DNA of 64,000 nucleotides, taken from positions 48,968,600 to 49,032,599 of the forward strand of contig CM066984.1 of the NCBI GenBank assembly GCA_033977485.1, in the 5' to 3' direction. A model generated the notes under the pieces. It did no database searches. It was not told where the DNA came from and worked only from the letters and a program-made list of their open reading frames with translations. The position numbers and the translations under genes are program-made. Numbering within the stretch: position 1 is the first letter of the stretch; every line of letters starts with the position of its first letter. Source of the DNA: Hydrangea macrophylla (Eukaryota; Streptophyta; Magnoliopsida; Cornales; Hydrangeaceae). Shown here piece by piece: positions 8,836-18,661 of this stretch.

Positions 8836-11428
8836 GCTGCCAACAATCAAGCATCCACGACCTTATAAATTGCAATGGCTCAATGATAGTGGTGAAGTAA
8901 GGGTAACTAAACAGGTGTTAGTTTCTTTTCGTATTGGGAAATATGAAGATGAAGTTTTGAGTGATGTGGTTCCGATGCAAGCTGGACACTTGTTGTTAGG
9001 GAGGCCATGGCAATTTGATCGACGTGTTAAGCATGATGGTTTCACAAATAAATACTCGTTCGTGCTTAATCAAAGGACAATCACCTTAGTGCCTTTGACA
9101 CCGAGGCAAGTTTATGAAGATCAAGTGAGGTTGCAAAGGGAGAGTGATCAAAAGAAAGAGAGTGAACAAAAGAAAAGGAGTGAGAAAAATGAGAGAGAAA
9201 AAGAAAAGAAAAATGCAGCCATTGAGGGAAAATTAGAGGGAAACCAAAAAAAGAATTTTTATGCAAAAGCGAGTGAGATCAAACGAGCGTTGTTTTCAAA
9301 TCAGCCTATGATTGTACTTTTGTACAAAGAGGCATTTTTAAACACTAACCAAATTGACTCATCTTTGCCAAGTTCTGTTGTTTCTCTTTTGCAGGAGTTT
9401 GGTGATATCTTTCCCGAGGAGGTTCCACATGGTTTACCCCCTATTCGAGGGATTGAACATCAAATTGATTTCGTGCCCGGTGCTACCATTCCAAACCGAC
9501 CAGCCTATAGAAGCAATCCTGAGGAGACAAAGGAGCTACAAAAGCAGGTTAGTGAGTTGATGGAAAAGGGGTACGTAAGAGAAAGTATGAGTCCATGCGC
9601 TGTTCCGGTGATTTTGGTTCCTAAGAAGGATGGGACGTGGAGAATGTGCGTTGATTGCCGAGCCGTCAACAACATAACGGTAAAGTATCGACACCCTATT
9701 CCTCGCTTAGATGATATGTTAGATGAGTTGCATGGTTCTTGTATATTTTCTAAGATTGATTTGAAAAGTGGGTATCATCAAATTAGAATGAAAGAAGGTG
9801 ATGAATGGAAAACTGCATTTAAAACAAAATATGGTTTGTATGAATGGTTAGTTATGCCTTTTGGATTAACTAATGCTCCTAGTACTTTTATGAGATTGAT
9901 GAACCATGTTTTGCGTGCTTTCATTGGAAAATTTGTAGTTGTTTATTTTGATGATATCCTGATTTATAGCAAAAACTTGGAAGAGCATTTGAAGCATTTA
10001 AAACTTGTGTTAGATGTGCTTAGAAATGAAAAGTTGTTTGCTAACCTAAAGAAGTGCACTTTTTGCACCGATAAGCTTGTGTTTCTTGGTTTTGTTGTGT
10101 GTGCACAAGGAATACAGGTTGATGAAGAAAAGATTCGTGCTATCCAAGAATGGCCAAGCCCATCTAGTGTAAGTAATGTGCGAAGTTTTCATGGACTTGC
10201 TAGTTTTTACAGGAGGTTCGTGAAAGACTTCAGTAATATAGCTGCACCGATAACCGAAGTCATCAAGAAAAATGTTGGGTTCAAATGGGGGGAAGAGCAA
10301 GAGAAGGCATTTCAATTACTCAAGGAGAAGTTAACTCATGCACCTTTACTTGCTTTACCTAACTTTACAAAAACTTTTGAAATTGAATGTGATGCTTCAG
10401 GTTTAGGTATTGGCGCCGTGCTTATGCAAGAAGGAAGACCGATTGCATACTTTAGTGAGAAGTTAAGTGGGGCTGCCTTAAACTATCCCACGTATGACAA
10501 AGAGATGTATGCATTGGTTCGAGCTTTGGAGACATGGCAGCATTACTTGTGGCCTAAAGAGTTCGTGATTCACACCGATCATGAGTCTTTAAAGCACCTT
10601 AAAGTCCAACACAAGCTGAACAAGAGGCATGCACGATGGGTTGAATTCATTGAGACGTTTCCATACGTCATTCGATATAAACAAGGTAAGGAGAACATCG
10701 TTGCCGATGCACTTTCTCGAAGGTACATTCTAATCTCTACTCTTGATGCTAAGATTCTTGGTTTTGAGCATATTAAGGAATTGTATCCTTTAGATCTCGA
10801 TTTTAGTGAAGAATTTGAATCTTGTGAAAAAACAGCCCATAATAAATTCTATAGGCATGAGGGGTTTTTATTTCGAGAAAATAAATTGTGCATTCCAACT
10901 TGTTCAGTGAGAGAGTTGCTTGTGCGAGAGTCACATGGGGGAGGGTTAATGGGACATTTTGGGGTAGTAAAAACATTAGCCGTTTTACAAGAACACTTCT
11001 ATTGGCCACGCATGAAACAAGATGTTGAGAGAATTTGTGGTAGATGTGTCACATGGAGGCGAGCGAAATCTAGAGTACAACCCCATGGCTTATACACACC
11101 TCTTCCAATTCCTAGTGAACCATGGATTGATATTTCAATGGATTTTGTGTTAGGTTTACCTAGGACTAAACACGGTCGAGACTCAATTTTTGTGGTTGTG
11201 GATAGATTTTCCAAGATGGCACATTTTATTCCATGTCACAAAACTGATGATGCTTCACATGTTGCTAATTTGTTCTTTAAGGAGATTGTGAGATTACATG
11301 GTATGCCTAGAACCATTGTTTCAGATAGAGATGTTAAGTTCTTGAGTTACTTTTGGAAGACCTTGTGGTGTAAGTTGGGGACTAAGTTATTATTTTCTAC
11401 TACTTGTCATCCACAAACTGATGGGCAA
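8836..11428 (+). pseudogene. gypsy-1 pol, protease end, RT, RNase H and partial integrase
   Basis: Begins in the C-terminal part of the aspartic protease ([31 protein letters not shown]), so the catalytic DTG is absent. A Lys/Glu-rich spacer (~9130-9250) precedes RT ([17 protein letters not shown]), RNase H ([22 protein letters not shown]) and integrase. Integrase has the His pair, but the last zinc cysteine is Trp (CVTW instead of CVTC), and the frame ends at TDGQ, before the catalytic Glu. It cannot give a working integrase. Translation from the minus copy differs at only a few positions. Confidence 0.9.
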
Positions 11429-11429
11429 T

Positions 11430-11743
11430 GAGACAAACTAGCTTCAAAACACATTACCGGGACTGGGGGAATGTGTAATAGAATCTTCTCTAATGGGAGC
11501 GACGTCAGATTCTTCCTGGATCTGAGTAAGCGTATCAAACATATTACCCTGCTTAAGAGGAGCTGCCGAGTGGACCATATCTTTCTTGTGGTGAGAGCCA
11601 CAATCCACAGTCTTTTTCCCCTTATCTTTCTTTTCCACAACTTGCCATTCTCCGTCTTTCTTCCCTTTCTTCCTATAAGGAAAGTAAGCAGTAGGCCTAG
11701 AATCTGGTTTAGCAACCTTAGAGAAGATTCTATTTAATGCCAC
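11430..11743 (-). pseudogene. LINE ORF1 C-terminal fragment
   Basis: About 100 residues matching the region after the zinc knuckle of ORF1 (KKDGEWQVVEKKDKGKKTV; compare KEKGTWQVVSGKDRGKKTA in LINE-G). It lies between the broken end of gypsy-1 and the start of LINE-1(+), in opposite orientation to LINE-1. No 5' or 3' LINE terminus is attached. Confidence 0.7.
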
Positions 11744-12540
11744 AACACCTTCTATTTCTGTTCAAGCAGATTCAAAAGATGTTAGTCCTAATTTTATCAT
11801 CTCAAACCCCTCTAAATCAGAAGTGTATGGATTAGGGGATGATGGTATCCACAAGATCTCAAAGTCTAATATTAACAAAGAGTCAACCTCACCCAAATCG
11901 TATGCTGCAAACACTTATCTCTCCAAGTTCTCTGATGAAGAACTTGAAATTCCTGAAGATTGGGAGGAGGAAACATCTTTCAAAGCTAAGACTGATGGTA
12001 AAGCAAATGCTAGAGCAGGAAGTGATGAGGGTGAGTTCACAGATCATGAATTGATCAACACTTTACTTAAAGACTCAAATGATTACTTAAGGAAAAATTT
12101 AAAGTTGGCTCAGGCAAGAATTCAGAAACTAATGAATGAAAAGGAAGATCTCCAAGCCATACATACAAGGCCCTTAGTCTCATCTGGTTCTAGGGGTGGT
12201 TCTAGCATTGGGAGAACCCCATACAAATCTGGTGGTAGAAAGGGAGGTTTAAGGTCTGGCATGGATTGAAGGAAGCATCAGTTTGAGCCTTTCGATATCT
12301 GTGGGACAGATGGTAGTTCTAGTGATGATCTCTCTAGCCAAGGAAAAAAGAAAGTTTGGGCTCCTATCCAGAGTCATACCAATACCTCCACTTGTTCTGC
12401 GGATGGATGTGAGGAATCTGTTGTTTTTACATTCGAACCTAAGGAAATACTTGCTAAGAATGTCCATCAACCGAAATCTATTGTCCATAATGTCTCCAAT
12501 GCTAGCATCAAAACGCAAGGAGTTTCTAAAAACGGATCTT
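11744..12540 (+). pseudogene. LINE-1 ORF1, N-terminal and linker part
   Basis: Family blocks FIISNPSKSEVYGL, SDEELEIPEDWEEE and a heptad-like segment (NLKLAQARIQKLMNEKEDLQ) that resembles the ORF1 coiled coil. A stop at 12267-12269 follows RSGMD; the frame then resumes through QFEPFDICG to ~12540. DUF4283, zinc knuckle and C-terminus are deleted; the sequence runs straight into ORF2. Confidence 0.75.
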
Positions 12541-15224
12541 AAAAAATTTTCCAAAAATTCTATAGGTAGAGAAAAGTTGTATGCTGATCAATCTAGAGAA
12601 AGCCTTATGCAATGTCAAAGATTATTAGATGATCACCCGCATGACTTAACCCTAAAAGCTCAAGAACGTCACCTTATGGGTGTGTTTCTAGAAGCTATTC
12701 GTGTGGAAGAGGAAGTAATGCGACAAAAATCTAGAGTCCAATGGCTTGAAGCGGGGGATAAGAACACCACTTTCTTTCATCAATCCATCACAAATCGTCG
12801 AAATAGAAAACGGATTGTGTCGCTCCTCCTTCCTAATGGAGAACAGACAAAAAATGACAGTGAAGCCCAACAGGAAGCCATTAGCTATTTTAAAACTATG
12901 CTTGGTACCCCTGCTGCTAACAATTACCCTGGTTACAGTGTGCTAAGGAATATTATCCATAAAAGGATCCCCACGAAAGCATTTTCTAGTATGGATAATA
13001 TTCCTAGTGATCTCGAGATCAAAGAGGCTATGTTTAGCATCCATAGTAATAAAGCTCCAGGTCCTGATGGTTATAATGCTCATTTTTTTTTAAAGAAACT
13101 TGGAATATTACCGGTACCCTTGTTACTCAAGCTATTAAAGAATTTTTTATCCATGGAGAACTTTTGGGAGAGTCCAATGCTACAATTATTGCCCTTATTC
13201 CTAAAATTTCAAATCCTTCTAAAATGGGTGACTTTCGTCCTATTTCGTGTTGCAACACCATTTATAAATGTATATCTAAAATCATTGCAAAAAGACTCCA
13301 ACTTATCCTTCCCAGTCTTGTGGACAATGCCCAATCTGCTTTTATCAAGGGTCGAAAAATAAGTGATAATATTCTGTTAGCTCAGGACCTCATGAGGGAC
13401 TACCATAAGCCCTCGGATCACCCCCGTGCAGTTGCTAAGGTTGATCTTATGAAAGCCTATGATAGTGTTAGTTGGAGGTTTCTGTTGGATTTAATTGACA
13501 TATTAGGTTTTCCCCCCAAAATGCAACTCTGGATTAAAAAGTGTGTCACAAGCCCTAAATACTCCATCAACTTTAATGGGGAATCCATTGGCTATTTCGA
13601 CGGTGCTAAAGGCCTTAGACAGGGTGACCCTCTTTCCCCCTATCTCTTTGTCCTTGTGATGGACACATTGAGCCAATTGATAAAACACAATATTACTGAG
13701 TCATCTCACTTTAAATATCATTGGAAATGTGATAAGATGAAAATATCCCATCTTTGCTTTGCGGATGACCTTCTTTAAGTTTTTCATGGGGATAAAGGTT
13801 CTGCTCAACTCATGAAAAACACGCTTAGTCAAGTCTATGATTTTACTGGCTTACTTGCTAATACTAGCAAGAGTTTTTTATTTACCTCAGGCATTGATGA
13901 TAATACTGTTAATTCCATATGCCACATATTTCAGTTTACTATTGGATCCCTTCCTCTTAAGTACCTAGGTGTTCCTCTAATAACATCTAGACTAAAGAAG
14001 GGAGATTGTCAGGAACTTGTCAATAAAATTAGCTCTAGAATTACTTCTTGGACGTCTAAATGCCTTTCCTATGCTGGAAGAGTCCAATTAATTCATTCTG
14101 TTCTGACAGGTATCCAAAACTACTGGTCTAGTATGTTTATCTTACCCAAAAGTGTTTTAACAGAAGTTGAAAAGTTGTTAAGAAGATTTCTTTGGACAGG
14201 TGGCATTGAGAAAGCTCATGGGGCAAAAGTTGCTTGGGACCTTATTTGCCGTCCTAAAAAGGAAGGGGGCTTGGGTTTGAAAAACCTTGTCCAACTCAAT
14301 AAAACCTTAAATTTAAAGCATATCTGGTCCCTTTTCTCTTCTGGACCAAGCTCTTTATGGGTGGATTGGGTTAAAACATATCTTTTAAAAGACAAAAGCT
14401 TTTGGGTTGTTAAGGTGCCCTCTCAGGGTTCTTGGTATTGGCGAAAACTCCTTAAACTTAGAGACATGGCCAGGCCTCTCTTGAAACACAAAATTGGTAA
14501 TGGGTGTGGTACCTTTTTATGGTATGACAATTGGCACCCTTTAGGCCCACTCTTGGATAAGTTTAGCCCCAGAGTCGCTTATGACGCAGCTATTCCATTG
14601 AATGCGAAAGTTATGGATATCATAGTTGACAGGGATTGGCAATGGCCTTTCACTAACACGCTAGAACTCATGGAAATCCGGAACCACATGCTTGAACTTC
14701 CTCTTCCCTCTGATAATCTTGATACTGCCATGTGGATTCCTTCTCCTAATGGGAAATTTAATCTTGCCCATACATGGGACCACCTCCGAGTCATTCGCCC
14801 TAAGGTCCCATGGCATCGACTCATTTGGTTCCCAAGAAATATACCTAGGCATAGTTTCATCTCTTGGTTGGCTATTCTTAACAGATTATCTACTCATGAT
14901 AGGATTTTCCACTTCACACCTGGCCCTCTGGGATGTGTCTACTGCCATCAAGGTGTGGAATCTCATGATCACTTGTTTTTTGGTTGCTCATTCTCTTCTT
15001 TTATTTGGCAGGCATTGATGCAAAGATTGGAGATTACTTCCCATGCTTCCTCTTGGAGCTCCATTGTGGAATGGGCAGCTAGGACCTGGACAAAGAAAAC
15101 TCCCAACCACATCATCCCTAAAATGTGCCTAGGGTTGGTGGTCTATAGCATTTGGAAAGAAAGAAACGCGCGAACATTCAAATCTGAAGTTAAATCAAAG
15201 GAAAGGCTCCTACAAGAGATCTAG
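12541..15224 (+). pseudogene. LINE-1 ORF2 without endonuclease
   Basis: Begins in the linker before RT (GREKLYADQS, VQWLEAGDKNTTFFHQ). A frameshift near 13090 breaks FHS-NKAPGPDG from the RT palm. RT carries KVDLMKAYDSVSW, GLRQGDPLSPYLF and HLCFADDLL, then a TAA stop directly after. The frame continues from 13812 through GVPLITSRLKK, SYAGRVQL and KKEGGLGLKN to a zf-RVT-like end (CVYCHQGVESHDHLFFGC). At least one frameshift and one stop make it non-functional. Confidence 0.85.
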
Positions 15225-15308
15225 TATATCCTGGGGTATGCCCCTTGTTTTTTGTATAGTGCCGTTTGGCTTGTTCTTTTATTTATTCACCATTCACCGA
15301 AAAAAAAG

Positions 15309-16534
15309 AAGGTGCTTCCAAGGGGCAATGCAGTAATGTTCTTGAAGTTTCTGGTGTGCAAATGCCAGGTAATACTATCATTCAATCAAGGTCCGAAGGA
15401 GATGGGAAAGTATCACCTTTTGATCCGAAAAGTAGAACTGCTGATTCAACCAAGGTGTTTGCTGCGGCTGGGGCCCACTGTCTACCTTTACTTGAGGCCA
15501 ACGGCTACATGGCCTCATTAAATTCCCACCCAAAAGCTGCTGGTTTGTCCATGAATACACGCAACTATGCGCAACAGCCCAATATCTCTCTTCACATGGC
15601 AAATGTGCCTTTACCCATAATTCATGGTGGCTTGTCTCCCACTAGCACCCACGTGGACAGTGTTTGTAATGCTGAGAATTCTTTGCAGCAAATCACTCTC
15701 TCTCAGTCTAAGGGGAGTGAGCAGCACGCATACCCAGAGAGTCACATGGGCTCCATTGCCCTTTCCCGAATTCCCAGCGCCTTGTCTACTACCACTAGCA
15801 AGCTGCAGGAAAAATTCTCTTATTTTAATACTCAAGGCTCCCACGTGGCCTCAAGTTTTGGCAGCCCAGCATTACCTGCTGGATCTCTCACTTGCCCAGT
15901 GGCTCCCTCTTCTGTGTTGGCTAATGTCACCCGCAATTGTGATTCCACCCTCCACTTGGACTATACAAGAGGTGAATTCCCCCCTTTACCCCTTGGAACT
16001 CCACTTACTACAAAGACTACTCTCCCTCTTGATGGCCCAGCTCCTATTTCCAATACTGCTAAAGGTTCACTTGTTTTTGAACCCCACAAGTCTGGATATT
16101 CCGTAAATACATCTCAAGTTGAGGGCTCCTGTGATCCTACCAAGGAAATAAATGCCACGATTGTGGACAAAATCCAACACACTGTTATGGGTACAAATCA
16201 GGATACCATTGTGGCAAAAAATCAATTCTCCATGCTTGAAGAGCCGGTTATTGAAGGGGACATTAGAGCTCAGCAACACAACATAGCTACATCCTTATCA
16301 GGGGAAAAGGAGACAGGGGGTAACAACAGATCTCAGGATGCTGTATCAATAGGAAGCTGTAAGGGCAATGAAAAGGAGCACAAAGACAATCAAGGAGAAC
16401 CCTCTTCGACGAGAGTCTCCGTAGGGGAATCATCCCTAAGCTCTCTTGCCAGGCCAACTCTTTCAACTGGCCATAATAAGAAGAACAGGAACAGTTCTTC
16501 AGGTAAGAAACGACACCCATTTAAACGAACTTAA
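15309..16534 (+). pseudogene. LINE-2 ORF1, domain core deleted in frame
   Basis: About 408 residues of Ser/Thr/Pro-rich ORF1 linker and C-terminus (ending SSSGKKRHPFKRT). DUF4283 and the zinc knuckle are absent although the frame stays open, so an in-frame deletion of at least 200 residues is inferred around 16100. The stop overlaps the ORF2 start as TAATG at 16532-16536. Confidence 0.75.
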
Positions 16535-17231
16535 TGTTAGTTAGCTTTTGGAATATAAGAGGGCTTAATATGCCCCTCAAACAAAAAGAAATTGAAACTT
16601 TTGTTTTTAAAAATAAAATTGATGTTTTGGGTATTCTGGAAACTAAGGTTAGAATGCCTAACCAAGAAAAGATCCAGAAGAATTTTCTCCGCAACTGGAA
16701 GTTTATAACCAATAGCCAGCCGCAAGGTGTTGATAGAATTTGGATTGGATGGAATCCAGACAAAGTTACCTTGACTTTGCTAAAAAGCTCTTGTCAAGTC
16801 ATTCATGTTTTTATTGAAACTACAGACCACTCTGTGGGCTATGAGGCTTCTTTCATTTATGCTTTCAACACTGTGCAAGAAAGGAGGAGGCTCTGGGCAG
16901 ATTTATGTCTGATTTCTGGCTCCATTGGGTCTCGTCCCTGGATAGCCCTCGGAGATTTCAATACGGTTCTTAACCATTTTGAAATATTTGGGGGAAGTCA
17001 GGAATGGGACCAAGGGGCCAAGGAATTTAACAATTTTGTGAATGCCACTTGCCTTGTAGATTTTCGTTATACAGGTGTGTTCTTCTCTTGGAGTAGGAAT
17101 ACTTCTACTCAATTCATAAAGAAAAAACTGGATCGTGCTATGGTCAACCAAAATTGGCTAGGCAGATTCTCCTCAGCCCATGCTAACTTCCTCCCAGCTG
17201 GTATTTCTGATCACTCTCCTGTTCTTATCAC
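16534..17231 (+). pseudogene. LINE-2 ORF2 N-terminal endonuclease
   Basis: APE-like endonuclease nicks target DNA for target-primed reverse transcription. Visible motifs are SFWNIRGLN (Asn), ILETKV (catalytic Glu), ALGDFNTVLN, KLDRAMVN and ISDHSPVLI (Asp-His). The frame is open until cut by the poly(T) of LINE-N at 17232. It resumes at 18662, about 140 bp further on in native coordinates. Confidence 0.85.
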
Positions 17232-18661
17232 AGTTTTTTTTTTCTTCGGAAAACGGTAAATAGATTCCAAAAAAAGGGCTGTACACAAGTACAAGGGGCA
17301 TACCCCAGGATATACAATAAAGCACAAAGCATAAGGACAAGTGGCAAATCAAACCACTAGAAATGCCTCAAAGGGCTAAATAAATGGGAAAAACAGAAAC
17401 CTAACCAAGCAGTCAAAACAACTCAAACTCAAAATGAAAATAAATGAGCCAAACCAAACTAATCCCAGTTACTCAACAAGGCTCGAAGCTGGGTGTGAGT
17501 TTTCCATTTGATCCTAATTTGAGCATTGATCTGCGAGACAAAAATCTTCAAAAGATGCTCTTTTGGAGTTGATGAGTTCTGAAAAGTCCTTTTGTTTCTT
17601 TCTCGCCAAATGCCATAAATTGTTACCCCCAAACAAATTCTGGGTATCATGCGCTGAGGTGTCCTTCCCTTCCAATGCTGGATCATCCAAGAGATTGTGC
17701 TATCCCATGGGGTGCCATTCCAAATCAGGTCACATCTAATCATCAAGTCCTGCCAAATGAAGTTGGAGTAAGTACACTCAAAGAAAAGGTGATCATGAGA
17801 ATCCATTTGCCTAAGACATAAAGAACAAGCCAAAGGCCCAAGAGTATAGTTACACATTCTATCTTGGGTTGCTAGCCTTCTCTGTATGGCTAACCATAAT
17901 ATAAAATTCTGTCTAGGAGTACTCCCAGAATACCAAACAAAAGGATACCAAGGGACCTCAGGATTAACGGGTCTAAGGTGGTTCCAGATATGAGAGAAGC
18001 TAAACTTACCATTAGGAGAGGTGGTCCAAACAATTGTGTCTTGTAAAGCAGTCGGTTGATAAAAATTGGACAAGAAAGCCCGAACTTCATTAAGACCAAT
18101 GGAGTTAGAGGAAGGCCAATTCCATTGAAACTGAGATATAATTGTTGCCACTTTAGCATTTGGAGCTATAGCAGCATCATAGGCAATACGAGAGGTGTAG
18201 CTCTCAAACAAAGGGCCACAAGGGAGCCAATTATCATGCCAAAGAGATGTACTAAGTCCATTACCAATTCTATGTTTAATTAAAGGCCTAGCTATATTCC
18301 TAAGCTTTAAAAGTTTCCTCCAATACCAAGAGCATTGTCCAGGGGCTTTTACCTCCCAAATGCTTTTGGTTTTGATCATGTACATGTGAACCCATTGTTT
18401 CCATAAAGAATTATTTGATGGGTCAAGAATACTCCCCAAATGTTTAAGATTAAGCACGGTATTCGTAAGGAAAATGTCTTTAAGGCCAAGTCCTCCTTCT
18501 TTTTTTGGTTTACAAACATTGACCCAAGCAATTTTGGCACCATGGACTTTCTCAGTGCCTCCGCTCCAAAGAAACCTGCTCATACATTGCTCCACCTGCT
18601 TAAGAACACTTTTAGGTAATATAAACATTCCAGACCAAAAGAGTTGAATCCCAGATAACAC
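17232..18661 (-). mobile_element. LINE-N, 5'-truncated LINE inserted in LINE-2
   Basis: Poly(T) 17234-17243, 3' hairpin GGGGCATACCCC at 17295-17306 with an adjacent TGTAC-N4-GTACA palindrome, 3' UTR to 17458, then ORF2 C-terminus. The 5' truncation lies at the codons for SVLSGIQ. CACAG occurs at both junctions (17229-17233 and 18657-18661). ORF2 of LINE-2 lacks ~45 residues across the site, so the insertion came with a target deletion. Confidence 0.8.
17459..18661 (-). pseudogene. LINE-N ORF2 C-terminal 400 residues, uninterrupted
   Basis: Open from the truncation point to the natural stop at 17459. Blocks: SGIQLFWSGMFILPKSVLKQ, KKEGGLGLKDIFL, WYWRKLLKLRN, zf-RVT-like CSLCLRQMDSHDHLFFEC and CLGVTIYGIWRERN. 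No stop or frameshift, so this insertion is comparatively young. The missing RT makes it inert. Confidence 0.85.

Larger units (their letters stand above)
5075..11428. mobile_element. gypsy-1: rearranged Ty3/gypsy retrotransposon with internal inversion
   Basis: Order seen: LTR(+) 5075-5712, primer-binding site, leader and gag start(+) to 6660; exact LTR terminus in minus orientation at 6661; LTR(-) to 7293; polypurine tract and integrase-RNase H(-) to ~8834; then protease-RT-RNase H-integrase(+) to 11428, where it is cut. RNase H and most of integrase occur twice as an inverted repeat with only a few differences. No 3' LTR follows on +. RT and integrase motifs resemble plant chromovirus-type polyproteins, but no chromodomain was recognised. 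Confidence 0.8.
11744..15308 (+). mobile_element. LINE-1, internally deleted LINE
   Basis: Contains an ORF1 N-terminal part, an ORF2 lacking the endonuclease, and a full 3' end: GGGGTATGCCCC hairpin at 15233-15244, TTTATTCACCATT and poly(A) 15300-15308. The 5' UTR and hairpin are missing. Another LINE (LINE-2) starts directly after the poly(A), in the same orientation. Confidence 0.85.

Noticed and set aside
8762..8845. N-terminal 28 residues of the plus pol frame at 8762
   Set aside because: They are antisense to the inverted RNase H block; true pol homology starts at about 8836-8850.
17459..18661. LINE-N as the missing 3' part of LINE-F
   Set aside because: Its 5' break lies close to the LINE-F break in native ORF2 coordinates, but LINE-N is enclosed by LINE-2 ORF2 on both sides, so it is a separate truncated insertion.
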